In this document: positions 58,131-64,000 of the stretch, piece by piece
Position numbering within the stretch: the stretch's first letter is position 1
How the letters are laid out: each line of letters begins with the position of its first letter
Assembly: GCF_008180865.1 (NCBI RefSeq)
Contig: NZ_VTEX01000006.1
Span: 344,152 to 408,151, forward strand
Length of the DNA: 64,000 nucleotides
Source of the DNA: Rossellomorea aquimaris
GTDB taxonomy: Bacteria; Bacillota; Bacilli; Bacillales; Bacillaceae_B
Reading direction: 5' to 3'
The notes under the pieces: model-generated
Database searches by the model: none
What the model was told of the DNA's origin: nothing
What the model saw: the letters and a program-made list of their open reading frames with translations, nothing else
Made by a program: the position numbers and the translations under genes

Positions 58131-59027
58131 TTATAACTGTTTAAGATACTCTTCGATTTTTCTATACGTATCATAACGGTCGGTCCCTGAAAGAACGACA
58201 ATATTATCAGCGATTAACCCATCTTTTTTACCCCCACAGACAATCAGTTCTTTTGCCACTTTTCCGCTTATTGCATTGCGGGGATAAATCGGGCATTTTA
58301 ACCTGTTTGCCAATAATTCTGCTGCCGGATAATCATTGAATGTACCAATCACAATTGCCTTCTCTAGCATATCATCGTCCTCCTTCGGTTTTTCAGTCGG
58401 TTTAGGTGTATCCGGCAAATACGGTAATTTAAAGTATTCCAGTACACCTTGAGCCGATTCTCTCGCTACTTCTTTTTGGTAATCTTTATCAAGCATCAGT
58501 TTAGCTTCTTCAGGATGATCCATGAATCCATTCTCTGTCAGAATGGCAACCCCTTCGAATTCCCTGGTTATATGAAGGTCCTGCTCTATGACTCCACGCC
58601 AAACTTGTTTGGTCCCTTGCCTTAAATATTTACCTACACTGTTGGCCAATTCCCTTGCATACTTACTTCCAGGCTGGATATGAATAGAAATCCCACTTGG
58701 ATTTGACCCGCTGAATGACCCATCAAATGCATTGAAATGAAAACTCACTAACACGATCTTCACGTTTGATGCACCGTATTTATTGATGTAGAAATTTAAT
58801 AATCGATTTGCTTCATTTGTTCTGGCAGTTAACGGGATGTCTGCGGTCGTTGGAGAAATATCATGGACGATGATCCCATGTCGCTTTAATTCATCCCCGA
58901 AAAATTCACTCACAGGCTCATTGAACTCGTTTTCCTTAATCGACCTGCCCAGAGAGCTGATATAGGGAGTCCTCTTGCCTGGAGTCTCTAATCCATGACC
59001 AGCATCCCGTAATACTACATAAATCAT
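58131..59027 (-). CDS. N-acetylmuramoyl-L-alanine amidase (Amidase_3), endolysin-like
   Basis: The 298-residue product begins directly with an Amidase_3 zinc amidase domain (about 1-185): D-A-G-H-G (first zinc His), N-E-F-N-E (zinc Glu), S-F-H-F-N-A (second His) and T-E-N-G-F-M-D (catalytic Glu). A Pro/Lys/Glu linker and a ~85-residue C-terminal domain (A-I-V-I-G-T-F-N-D-Y-P-A, V-V-L-S-G-T-D-R-Y) resembling cell-wall-binding repeats follow. No signal peptide, as in phage endolysins, yet no holin or other phage gene is next to it. It may be a prophage relic used in wall turnover. Confidence 0.88.
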   Translation of the reverse strand: MIYVVLRDAGHGLETPGKRTPYISSLGRSIKENEFNEPVSEFFGDELKRHGIIVHDISPTTADIPLTARTNEANRLLNFYINKYGASNVKIVLVSFHFNAFDGSFSGSNPSGISIHIQPGSKYARELANSVGKYLRQGTKQVWRGVIEQDLHITREFEGVAILTENGFMDHPEEAKLMLDKDYQKEVARESAQGVLEYFKLPYLPDTPKPTEKPKEDDDMLEKAIVIGTFNDYPAAELLANRLKCPIYPRNAISGKVAKELIVCGGKKDGLIADNIVVLSGTDRYDTYRKIEEYLKQL

Positions 59028-59404
59028 ATGAATTCCCCCTTTACTAGTACTATATTCACAGCTTGTCTTTTTGGTTACGGTGGTGGGAGAAGAGGGGATT
59101 CTGTGTCACTCTTATTGAAATATGGTGAAGATGTCTATGTATCATTCTTTTAGGAATATACGGTTTGTCTATTTAGAAAGTATGGTATTATTCAAAAGTA
59201 GTGAATACGACTTATGTCTCTGTATGGTTCTTTCGTTTTATACAGTGTTTTGCTCGTAATCACAAACCAATCTTTCATAATTCGTACGATAAAGGCAAAC
59301 CCATTGAAAAATGGTGACGCAAAACTATAGGGGCTAATGTCATAAGGACGATGCTCGCCAGTTTTCGAAACGGACTCCTGCGACTTATGAACATGAAGGA
59401 GAAG
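59028..59404. other. Intergenic region, nothing recognised
   Basis: Promoter region of the amidase on the minus strand and A+T-rich DNA upstream of the small basic protein gene. No conserved RNA motif or coding frame seen. Confidence 0.4.
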
Positions 59405-59566
59405 ATGAAGGTGATTCGATTCTTATCACAAATAAAGGTTAGATGGCACTCTATGAGGATCCATTACAATCTCGTATTACTTGAGGGATGTTTAGATTGC
59501 CGAATCAAAAAGAAACTGCAGGAAAAAATAATGTACCATGAGATGAAGTTGAATAACCATTTTTAG
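59405..59566 (+). CDS. Small basic hypothetical protein (about 51-53 aa)
   Basis: The frame gives V-I-R-F-L-S-Q-I-K-V-R-W-H-S-M-R-I-H-Y and L-E-G-C-L-D-C-R-I-K-K-K-L, ending in Y-H-E-M-K-L. It is a compact basic two-helix pattern reminiscent of short conserved Bacillus proteins, though I cannot name the family. AAGGAG at 59396 supports GTG 59411 (9-nt spacing) better than ATG 59405. A complex hairpin terminator lies 170 nt downstream. Confidence 0.5.
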   Translation: MKVIRFLSQIKVRWHSMRIHYNLVLLEGCLDCRIKKKLQEKIMYHEMKLNNHF

Positions 59567-59736
59567 AATGCGCCTTTTGCAGGTGTCTTAATTTGTAATT
59601 GCTTCTAAATTAGAGTTGAAAGAGGTTTATCCTGGACGACTCAAAATAAACTTCTTGAAAAGAAGGTCCTGAATATGAATCCAGGAAATGACTGAATAAA
59701 GAATCTTGGTATTCAAGTTATTAATGAATGAACCTA

Positions 59737-59796
59737 AGGACTGTTTGTGTTTAAGAAGGTTTGCCTTCTTATCGGAAACAGTCTTTTTAAAATCAA
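59737..59796 (+). terminator. Two-tier hairpin terminator
   Basis: GACTGTTT pairs with AAACAGTC around an inner AAGAAGG/CCTTCTT stem and is followed by TTTTTAAAAT. It would close a transcript from the small basic protein gene. The region 59797-60047 holds a doubtful frame only. Confidence 0.65.
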
Positions 59797-60047
59797 CGGT
59801 GGGCCTGAAACATGTCATTCATCACCATTTAGCCTCCGATCTTCTTTGTATTCAGGGCATGATATGTGTCACAAGAACACTGTCACTTGATACCAAGAAC
59901 CTTTCAAAAATGGTCATCTATCTATGTGTTGGTGTTGTTTTGGTGATTCAAAATTTCTGTGAACGGGTCATTCGAAGTAAGTACGGACTTTTGACTCTAA
60001 TGATTGGATTGTGTTCGATCATTATTTTACTAGTTACCACCTAATTG

Positions 60048-60750
60048 AAAGGTTACCGGTTTACAGAGCCGGAGCGATTCGGACTTGCTTTATCCTCGGC
60101 TTTTATGAATAAGGGAAACTATGTGACGCCGCTCTCCGTTCTTTTCTCTTTCGGATCAGCAGGCATTGAAGTCGCCTTTATTTTCATAGTCAACCAACAA
60201 TGATTGATGAGCACGTTGATAGTATTCTATGCAGCAAAAGGGAGTGACCAACAGACCGGAGAAAAAGCAGCGCTACAAACAGTGAAAAAAATGCCTATGG
60301 TGTATGGTGCAATGGGGGCCATCGCATTCTAGTTGCTTAATATGCCGATCAGCGAATCATTCATGAGAGCGATTGATTTCATAGTGGATGCAGCAATCTC
60401 ATTTATTATGCTAACTCTTGTCTTCAATTAGCCAATATAATGGTTAAGGCCATTGACTGGAGGAAGCTCAATATATCTTTATCAGTAATTGATCGCCCCC
60501 CATTAATTACAGCTCTAATGGTTCTGTCTATGCCTTTGGAATGCATGACTAAGTAAATCATGATCAACATGGCTTCAACACCTACAGCTGCGAACACTAC
60601 GATGTATGCGATCCAGTTCCAGACAGAGCCACAGAATGTTTTAAGTGCGACGCTGATTTCTACTATTATGAGTATTGCTACGTTGCCAATCGTTATATAT
60701 TTAGCTATGTATTCCCAGGTTTATTTACTATTCTCGTATCTATCAATGGA
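60048..60750 (+). pseudogene. AEC (auxin efflux carrier)-family transporter, decayed
   Basis: Translation gives F-G-L-A-L-S-S-A-F-M-N-K-G-N-Y-V-T-P-L-S, the N-x-G-N-Y-x-x-P-L hallmark of AEC permeases. It continues through A-A-L-Q-T-V-K-K-M-P-M-V-Y and P-L-I-T-A-L-M-V-L-S-M-P to A-T-L-P-I-V-I-Y-L-A, the normal C-terminus. At least four in-frame stops (TGA about 60204, TAG about 60331, TAG about 60430, TAA about 60554) and a frameshift near 60460 break it; the N-terminal third is missing. Confidence 0.85.
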
Positions 60751-60912
60751 GGGGAGAGGGGTATCCATAAATTAAAGCTATGTTTGAACTTGAATAGTTT
60801 GTCATTTTTCCTATTGATATATTGTTTAAAGGTATGGTATATTCTTTTTCGGCTTACAAAAATGTTAAGCTGAGTATGTAGAAAAAAGTTTTCGTTTTCT
60901 GTTAATTAGAAG

Positions 60913-60941
60913 TTGACTTCTGCGAAACCAGATGATATATT
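60913..60941 (+). promoter_or_regulatory. Promoter of the tRNA cluster
   Basis: -35 TTGACT (60913) and -10 TATATT (60936) with an ideal 17-bp spacer, 36 nt before the first tRNA. The -35 and the first 9 spacer bases are identical to the rrn P1 promoter at 63507. Confidence 0.85.
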
Positions 60942-60976
60942 TATACATGTCCTTAAGCGGGACGTTTTGACAATAC

Positions 60977-61051
60977 GGCCCATTGGTCAAGCGGTTAAGA
61001 CACCGCCCTTTCACGGCGGTAACACGGGTTCGAATCCCGTATGGGTCACCA
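60977..61051 (+). tRNA. tRNA-Glu (anticodon TTC)
   Basis: Full cloverleaf, acceptor GGCCCAT/ATGGGTC, CCA encoded. First gene of a 24-tRNA cluster. Confidence 0.97.
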
Positions 61052-61055
61052 ATAT

Positions 61056-61131
61056 GGAGGATTAGCTCAGCTGGGAGAGCATCTGCCTTACAAGCAGAGG
61101 GTCGGCGGTTCGATCCCGTCATCCTCCACCA
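61056..61131 (+). tRNA. tRNA-Val (TAC)
   Basis: Cloverleaf with acceptor GGAGGAT/ATCCTCC, anticodon TAC, CCA encoded. Confidence 0.97.
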
Positions 61132-61189
61132 AAGATTTTTGCGTCAGCAAAAAATCTTTCCTTATGTAGTGTGCAAATCAATTAAACAT

Positions 61190-61265
<76 letters not shown>

Positions 61266-61287
61266 TTTGGTTTCTTATTGTGAAGAT

Positions 61288-61363
61288 GAGCCATTAGCTC
61301 AGTTGGTAGAGCATCTGACTTTTAATCAGAGGGTCGAAGGTTCGAATCCTTCATGGCTCACCA
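61288..61363 (+). tRNA. tRNA-Lys (TTT)
   Basis: Acceptor GAGCCAT/ATGGCTC, anticodon TTT, CCA encoded. Confidence 0.97.
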
Positions 61364-61417
61364 TAGATTTTTGTTTGCGCAAAGTATTTTATCGTTTTTG
61401 CGACAGCAAAACACCAT

Positions 61418-61502
61418 GCGGGTGTGGCGGAATTGGCAGACGCACCAGACTTAGGATCTGGCGCCGCGAGGCGTGGGGGTTCAAGTCCCTTCACCCGCAC
61501 CA
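61418..61502 (+). tRNA. tRNA-Leu (TAG)
   Basis: Long variable arm, acceptor GCGGGTG/CACCCGC, anticodon TAG, CCA encoded. Confidence 0.97.
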
Positions 61503-61510
61503 TTTATTTC

Positions 61511-61585
61511 GCGGAAGTAGTTCAGTGGTAGAACACCACCTTGCCAAGGTGGGGGTCGCGGGTTCGAATCCCGTCTTCCGCTCCA
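61511..61585 (+). tRNA. tRNA-Gly (GCC)
   Basis: Acceptor GCGGAAG/CTTCCGC, anticodon GCC, CCA encoded. Confidence 0.97.
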
Positions 61586-61590
61586 GACTT

Positions 61591-61679
61591 GCCGGGGTGG
61601 CGGAACTGGCAGACGCACAGGACTTAAAATCCTGCGGTAGGTGACTACCGTACCGGTTCGATTCCGGTCCTCGGCACCA
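61591..61679 (+). tRNA. tRNA-Leu (TAA)
   Basis: Long variable arm, anticodon TAA, CCA encoded. Confidence 0.97.
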
Positions 61680-61705
61680 CTTGTTTCTTACTAAAAAATC
61701 ATTTA

Positions 61706-61782
61706 GCGCCCGTAGCTCAATTGGATAGAGCGTTTGACTACGGATCAAAAGGTTAGGGGTTCGACTCCTCTCGGGCGCGCCA
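61706..61782 (+). tRNA. tRNA-Arg (ACG)
   Basis: Acceptor GCGCCCG/CGGGCGC, anticodon ACG (read as ICG), CCA encoded. Confidence 0.97.
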
Positions 61783-61789
61783 TATAGAT

Positions 61790-61866
61790 CGGGAAGTAGC
61801 TCAGCTTGGTAGAGCACTTGGTTTGGGACCAAGGGGTCGCAGGTTCGAATCCTGTCTTCCCGACCA
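61790..61866 (+). tRNA. tRNA-Pro (TGG)
   Basis: Acceptor CGGGAAG/CTTCCCG, anticodon TGG, CCA encoded. Confidence 0.97.
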
Positions 61867-61874
61867 CCTTATTT

Positions 61875-61950
61875 GGGGCCTTAGCTCAGCTGGGAGAGCG
61901 CCTGCTTTGCACGCAGGAGGTCAGCGGTTCGATCCCGCTAGGCTCCACCA
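61875..61950 (+). tRNA. tRNA-Ala (TGC)
   Basis: Acceptor GGGGCCT/AGGCTCC, anticodon TGC, CCA encoded. A perfect 12-bp AAGTTTTTTTAC/GTAAAAAAACTT hairpin follows at 61951-61978. Confidence 0.97.
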
Positions 61951-62026
61951 AGTTTTTTTACGAGAGTAAAAAAACTTCATTGAATCTTGCTTGATCAAGG
62001 TTCAGGTTGAATAGTAAACGTTTCGT

Positions 62027-62100
62027 GGCGGTGTAGCTCAGCTGGCTAGAGCGTACGGTTCATACCCGTGAGGTCGGGGGTTCGATCCCCTCCGCCGCTA
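62027..62100 (+). tRNA. tRNA-Met (CAT), elongator
   Basis: Cloverleaf with anticodon CAT; CCA not encoded. Assigned elongator Met by sequence and by its position after Ala as in Bacillus clusters. Confidence 0.9.
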
Positions 62101-62128
62101 TTACTAAATACATGACGCACGATTATAA

Positions 62129-62202
62129 GGACCCTTAGCTCAGTTGGTTAGAGCAGACGGCTCATAACCGTCCGGTCGTAGGTTCGAGTCCTACAGGGTC
62201 CA
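62129..62202 (+). tRNA. tRNA-Ile2 (CAT, presumably lysidine-modified)
   Basis: Anticodon CAT with acceptor GGACCCT/AGGGTCC; CCA not encoded. Called Ile2 because the body matches the Bacillus Ile2 gene that follows elongator Met; a Met assignment cannot be excluded by sequence alone. Confidence 0.85.
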
Positions 62203-62210
62203 TTGTACAC

Positions 62211-62303
62211 GGAGGAATACCCAAGTCCGGCTGAAGGGATCGGTCTTGAAAACCGACAGGGGTGTAACAGCCCGCGGGGGTTCGAATCCCCCTTCCTCCT
62301 CCA
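62211..62303 (+). tRNA. tRNA-Ser (TGA)
   Basis: Long variable arm, acceptor GGAGGAA/TTCCTCC, anticodon TGA, CCA encoded. Confidence 0.97.
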
Positions 62304-62330
62304 TATTTACCTTTATCATATTTATATCGT

Positions 62331-62404
<74 letters not shown>

Positions 62405-62523
62405 TACCATTTTTGACTCGGTTTCATAAAGGGTTATCAATAATCCTATATGAGTCACGCATGGATAGTTATTTTGACTGTCGTCAAAATAATGAAACCT
62501 ATTTTGCTTACGCAAAAAGCTTT

Positions 62524-62600
62524 GGTCCGGTAGTTCAGTTGGTTAGAATGCCTGCCTGTCACGCAGGAGGTCGCGGGTTCGAGTCCCGTCCGGACCGCCA
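62524..62600 (+). tRNA. tRNA-Asp (GTC)
   Basis: Acceptor GGTCCGG/CCGGACC, anticodon GTC, CCA encoded. The spacer before it holds ATTTTGAC/GTCAAAAT and TTTTGC/GCAAAA inverted repeats. Confidence 0.97.
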
Positions 62601-62661
62601 TTTTCAATTACTTAGTAATAGGGAAGTTGATCATTTGATAATTTAATCTTCTATATAATAT

Positions 62662-62737
62662 GGCTCAGTAGCTCAGTTGGTAGAGCAATGGACTGAAAAT
62701 CCATGTGTCGGCGGTTCGATTCCGTCCTGAGCCACCA
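62662..62737 (+). tRNA. tRNA-Phe (GAA)
   Basis: Acceptor GGCTCAG/CTGAGCC, anticodon GAA, CCA encoded. Confidence 0.97.
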
Positions 62738-62773
62738 TTTATACTTAAGAACCTTTAAGTATTTCTTTTATTT

Positions 62774-62857
62774 GGAGGGGTAGCGAAGTGGCTAAACGCG
62801 GCGGACTGTAAATCCGCTCCTTCGGGTTCGGCAGTTCGAATCTGCCCCCCTCCACCA
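62774..62857 (+). tRNA. tRNA-Tyr (GTA)
   Basis: Long variable arm, acceptor GGAGGGG/CCCCTCC, anticodon GTA, CCA encoded. Confidence 0.97.
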
Positions 62858-62867
62858 TTTTTTATAT

Positions 62868-62941
62868 AGGGGCATAGTTTAACGGTAGAACGAAGGTCTC
62901 CAAAACCTTTGGTGTGGGTTCGATTCCTACTGCCCCTGCCA
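62868..62941 (+). tRNA. tRNA-Trp (CCA)
   Basis: Acceptor AGGGGCA/TGCCCCT, anticodon CCA, 3' CCA encoded. Confidence 0.97.
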
Positions 62942-62957
62942 AAGATTTGTTAAGCAT

Positions 62958-63031
62958 GGCGATTGTGGCGAAGTGGTTAACGCACCTGATTGTGGTTCAG
63001 GCATTCGTGGGTTCGATTCCCATCAGTCGCC
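62958..63031 (+). tRNA. tRNA-His (GTG)
   Basis: Anticodon GTG; an extra 5' G (62958) pairs with C73, the His-specific G-1. CCA not encoded. Confidence 0.95.
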
Positions 63032-63039
63032 CTTTATAT

Positions 63040-63114
63040 TGGGCTATAGCCAAGCGGTAAGGCATCGCACTTTGACTGCGACATGCGTTGGTTCGAATCC
63101 AGCTAGCCCAGCCA
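63040..63114 (+). tRNA. tRNA-Gln (TTG)
   Basis: Acceptor TGGGCTA/TAGCCCA, anticodon TTG, CCA encoded. Confidence 0.97.
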
Positions 63115-63116
63115 AC

Positions 63117-63190
<74 letters not shown>

Positions 63191-63199
63191 ATTCTTCAT

Positions 63200-63273
63200 G
63201 CGGGTGTAGTTTAGTGGTAAAACCTCAGCCTTCCAAGCTGATGATGAGGGTTCGATTCCCTTCACCCGCTCCA
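63200..63273 (+). tRNA. tRNA-Gly (TCC)
   Basis: Acceptor GCGGGTG/CACCCGC, anticodon TCC, CCA encoded. Confidence 0.97.
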
Positions 63274-63282
63274 ATTATTTAT

Positions 63283-63359
<77 letters not shown>

Positions 63360-63368
63360 TTTCATTAT

Positions 63369-63443
63369 TCCGCAGTAGCTCAGTGGTAGAGCTATCGGCT
63401 GTTAACCGATCGGTCGCAAGTTCGAATCTTGCCTGCGGAGCCA
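63369..63443 (+). tRNA. tRNA-Asn (GTT)
   Basis: Acceptor TCCGCAG/CTGCGGA, anticodon GTT, CCA encoded. Last gene of the cluster. Confidence 0.97.
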
Positions 63444-63506
63444 TTTTCTTCTTTATAAAGGTTAATGGAAAGACATTCTCTTTTTTGAGAAAGTTTTAAA
63501 AAGAAG

Positions 63507-63535
63507 TTGACTTCTGCGAAGTTGACTGGTAAAGT
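63507..63535 (+). promoter_or_regulatory. rrn promoter P1
   Basis: -35 TTGACT (63507), 17-bp spacer, -10 TAAAGT (63530). AGAAGTTGACTTCTGCGAA is shared with the tRNA-cluster promoter at 60913. Confidence 0.75.
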
Positions 63536-63602
63536 ATTATTTGTTGCCACAAACGGACAACAAAACACGATGAGTTTGATCGAAACTATTTTGAAAAAGT
63601 TG

Positions 63603-63631
63603 TTGACATCAAATGAATGATCGTGTAACAT
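63603..63631 (+). promoter_or_regulatory. rrn promoter P2
   Basis: -35 TTGACA (63603), 17-bp spacer, -10 TAACAT (63626). Followed by the leader with the CCTTGAAAACTGAACAAAAC segment typical of Bacillus 16S leaders. Confidence 0.85.
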
Positions 63632-63742
63632 AGTAAGGGTCGCTTCAAGAGAAGCACTTGCACATTGAACCTTGAAAACTGAACAAAACAAGACAATACG
63701 TCAACGTTAATTCTAGATTTATTTTAAAGAGCTATTCAAACT

Positions 63743-64000
<258 letters not shown>

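Noticed and set aside
58131..59027. Prophage remnant
   Set aside because: The amidase looks endolysin-like, but no holin, tail or att-like repeats were seen nearby, so a prophage call is unsupported.
59706..60044. 112-codon frame after the small basic protein gene
   Set aside because: Its start lies inside a strong hairpin terminator and the sequence shows no family pattern.

Overview
The window looks like a chromosomal segment of a spore-forming Bacillaceae bacterium. The 16S rRNA start, the 24-gene tRNA cluster in Bacillus order, the SipW/TasA/TapA matrix genes and the CcpA-type cre sites all point that way. The 16S 5' end resembles Rossellomorea or the Bacillus aquimaris/vietnamensis group, but that genus call is from memory and weak. 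There is no insertion sequence, no intact prophage and no CRISPR array.

Layout. 1-1124: three ~400-bp units of an iterated GGATCAAT repeat, also found at 13362-13475, 40092-40320 and 51229-51468. 1125-9879: NERD protein, MFS transporter, DUF6241-like protein, SGNH hydrolase, a CapA/CapB exopolysaccharide tyrosine-kinase pair, a GntR regulator, the first of four HTH-TPR (PlcR/NprR-like) regulators and an alpha/beta hydrolase. 10078-20577: DnaD-domain replication protein, small membrane proteins, a PRiA4_ORF3 protein, a secreted cell-wall-binding-repeat protein, two more HTH-TPR regulators and pgaC-pgaD (poly-N-acetylglucosamine synthase). 21041-31438: a co-directional amino-sugar catabolic block: ABC importer without its ATPase, Gfo/Idh/MocA protein, GntR/HutC repressor, AgaS, tagatose-bisphosphate-type aldolase, PfkB kinase, ROK kinase and NagA. 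Together these make a plausible complete N-acetylgalactosamine/N-acetylglucosamine route. 31615-36767: GDYXXLXY membrane protein, DUF5658 protein and tasA-like, tapA, sipW, preceded by several SinR-like GTTCTT boxes. 36865-43964: a three-part GT-C / GtrA / GtrB-type glycosylation set, the fourth HTH-TPR regulator, a GGDEF plus HD-GYP c-di-GMP enzyme, a 29-aa membrane peptide and a DUF5317 protein.

44320-51121 is the most interesting part: four intact and one or two decayed tandem DUF1672-type lipoproteins directly followed by a 705-aa protein with an N-terminal lipase (G-N-S-L-G-G, plausible Ser-Asp-His triad) and a long helical C-terminal half. That architecture matches the reverse-arranged type VII-secreted lipase toxin TslA and its lipoprotein immunity protein TilA known from Staphylococcus, so I read it as a candidate antibacterial toxin/immunity island.

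51789-57455 encodes a secreted 1,888-aa amylopullulanase behind two cre-like sites. 58131-60750 holds an amidase, a small basic protein and a decayed AEC transporter. 60977-63443 is the 24-tRNA cluster, followed by tandem rrn promoters and the first 258 bases of a 16S gene.

Themes. Biofilm and surface functions recur (CapAB, PgaCD, TasA/TapA/SipW, c-di-GMP turnover, envelope glycosylation). A second repeat family, GGGACAGG-type palindromes, sits at the 3' ends of many genes and in several cases supplies the last codons of the protein.
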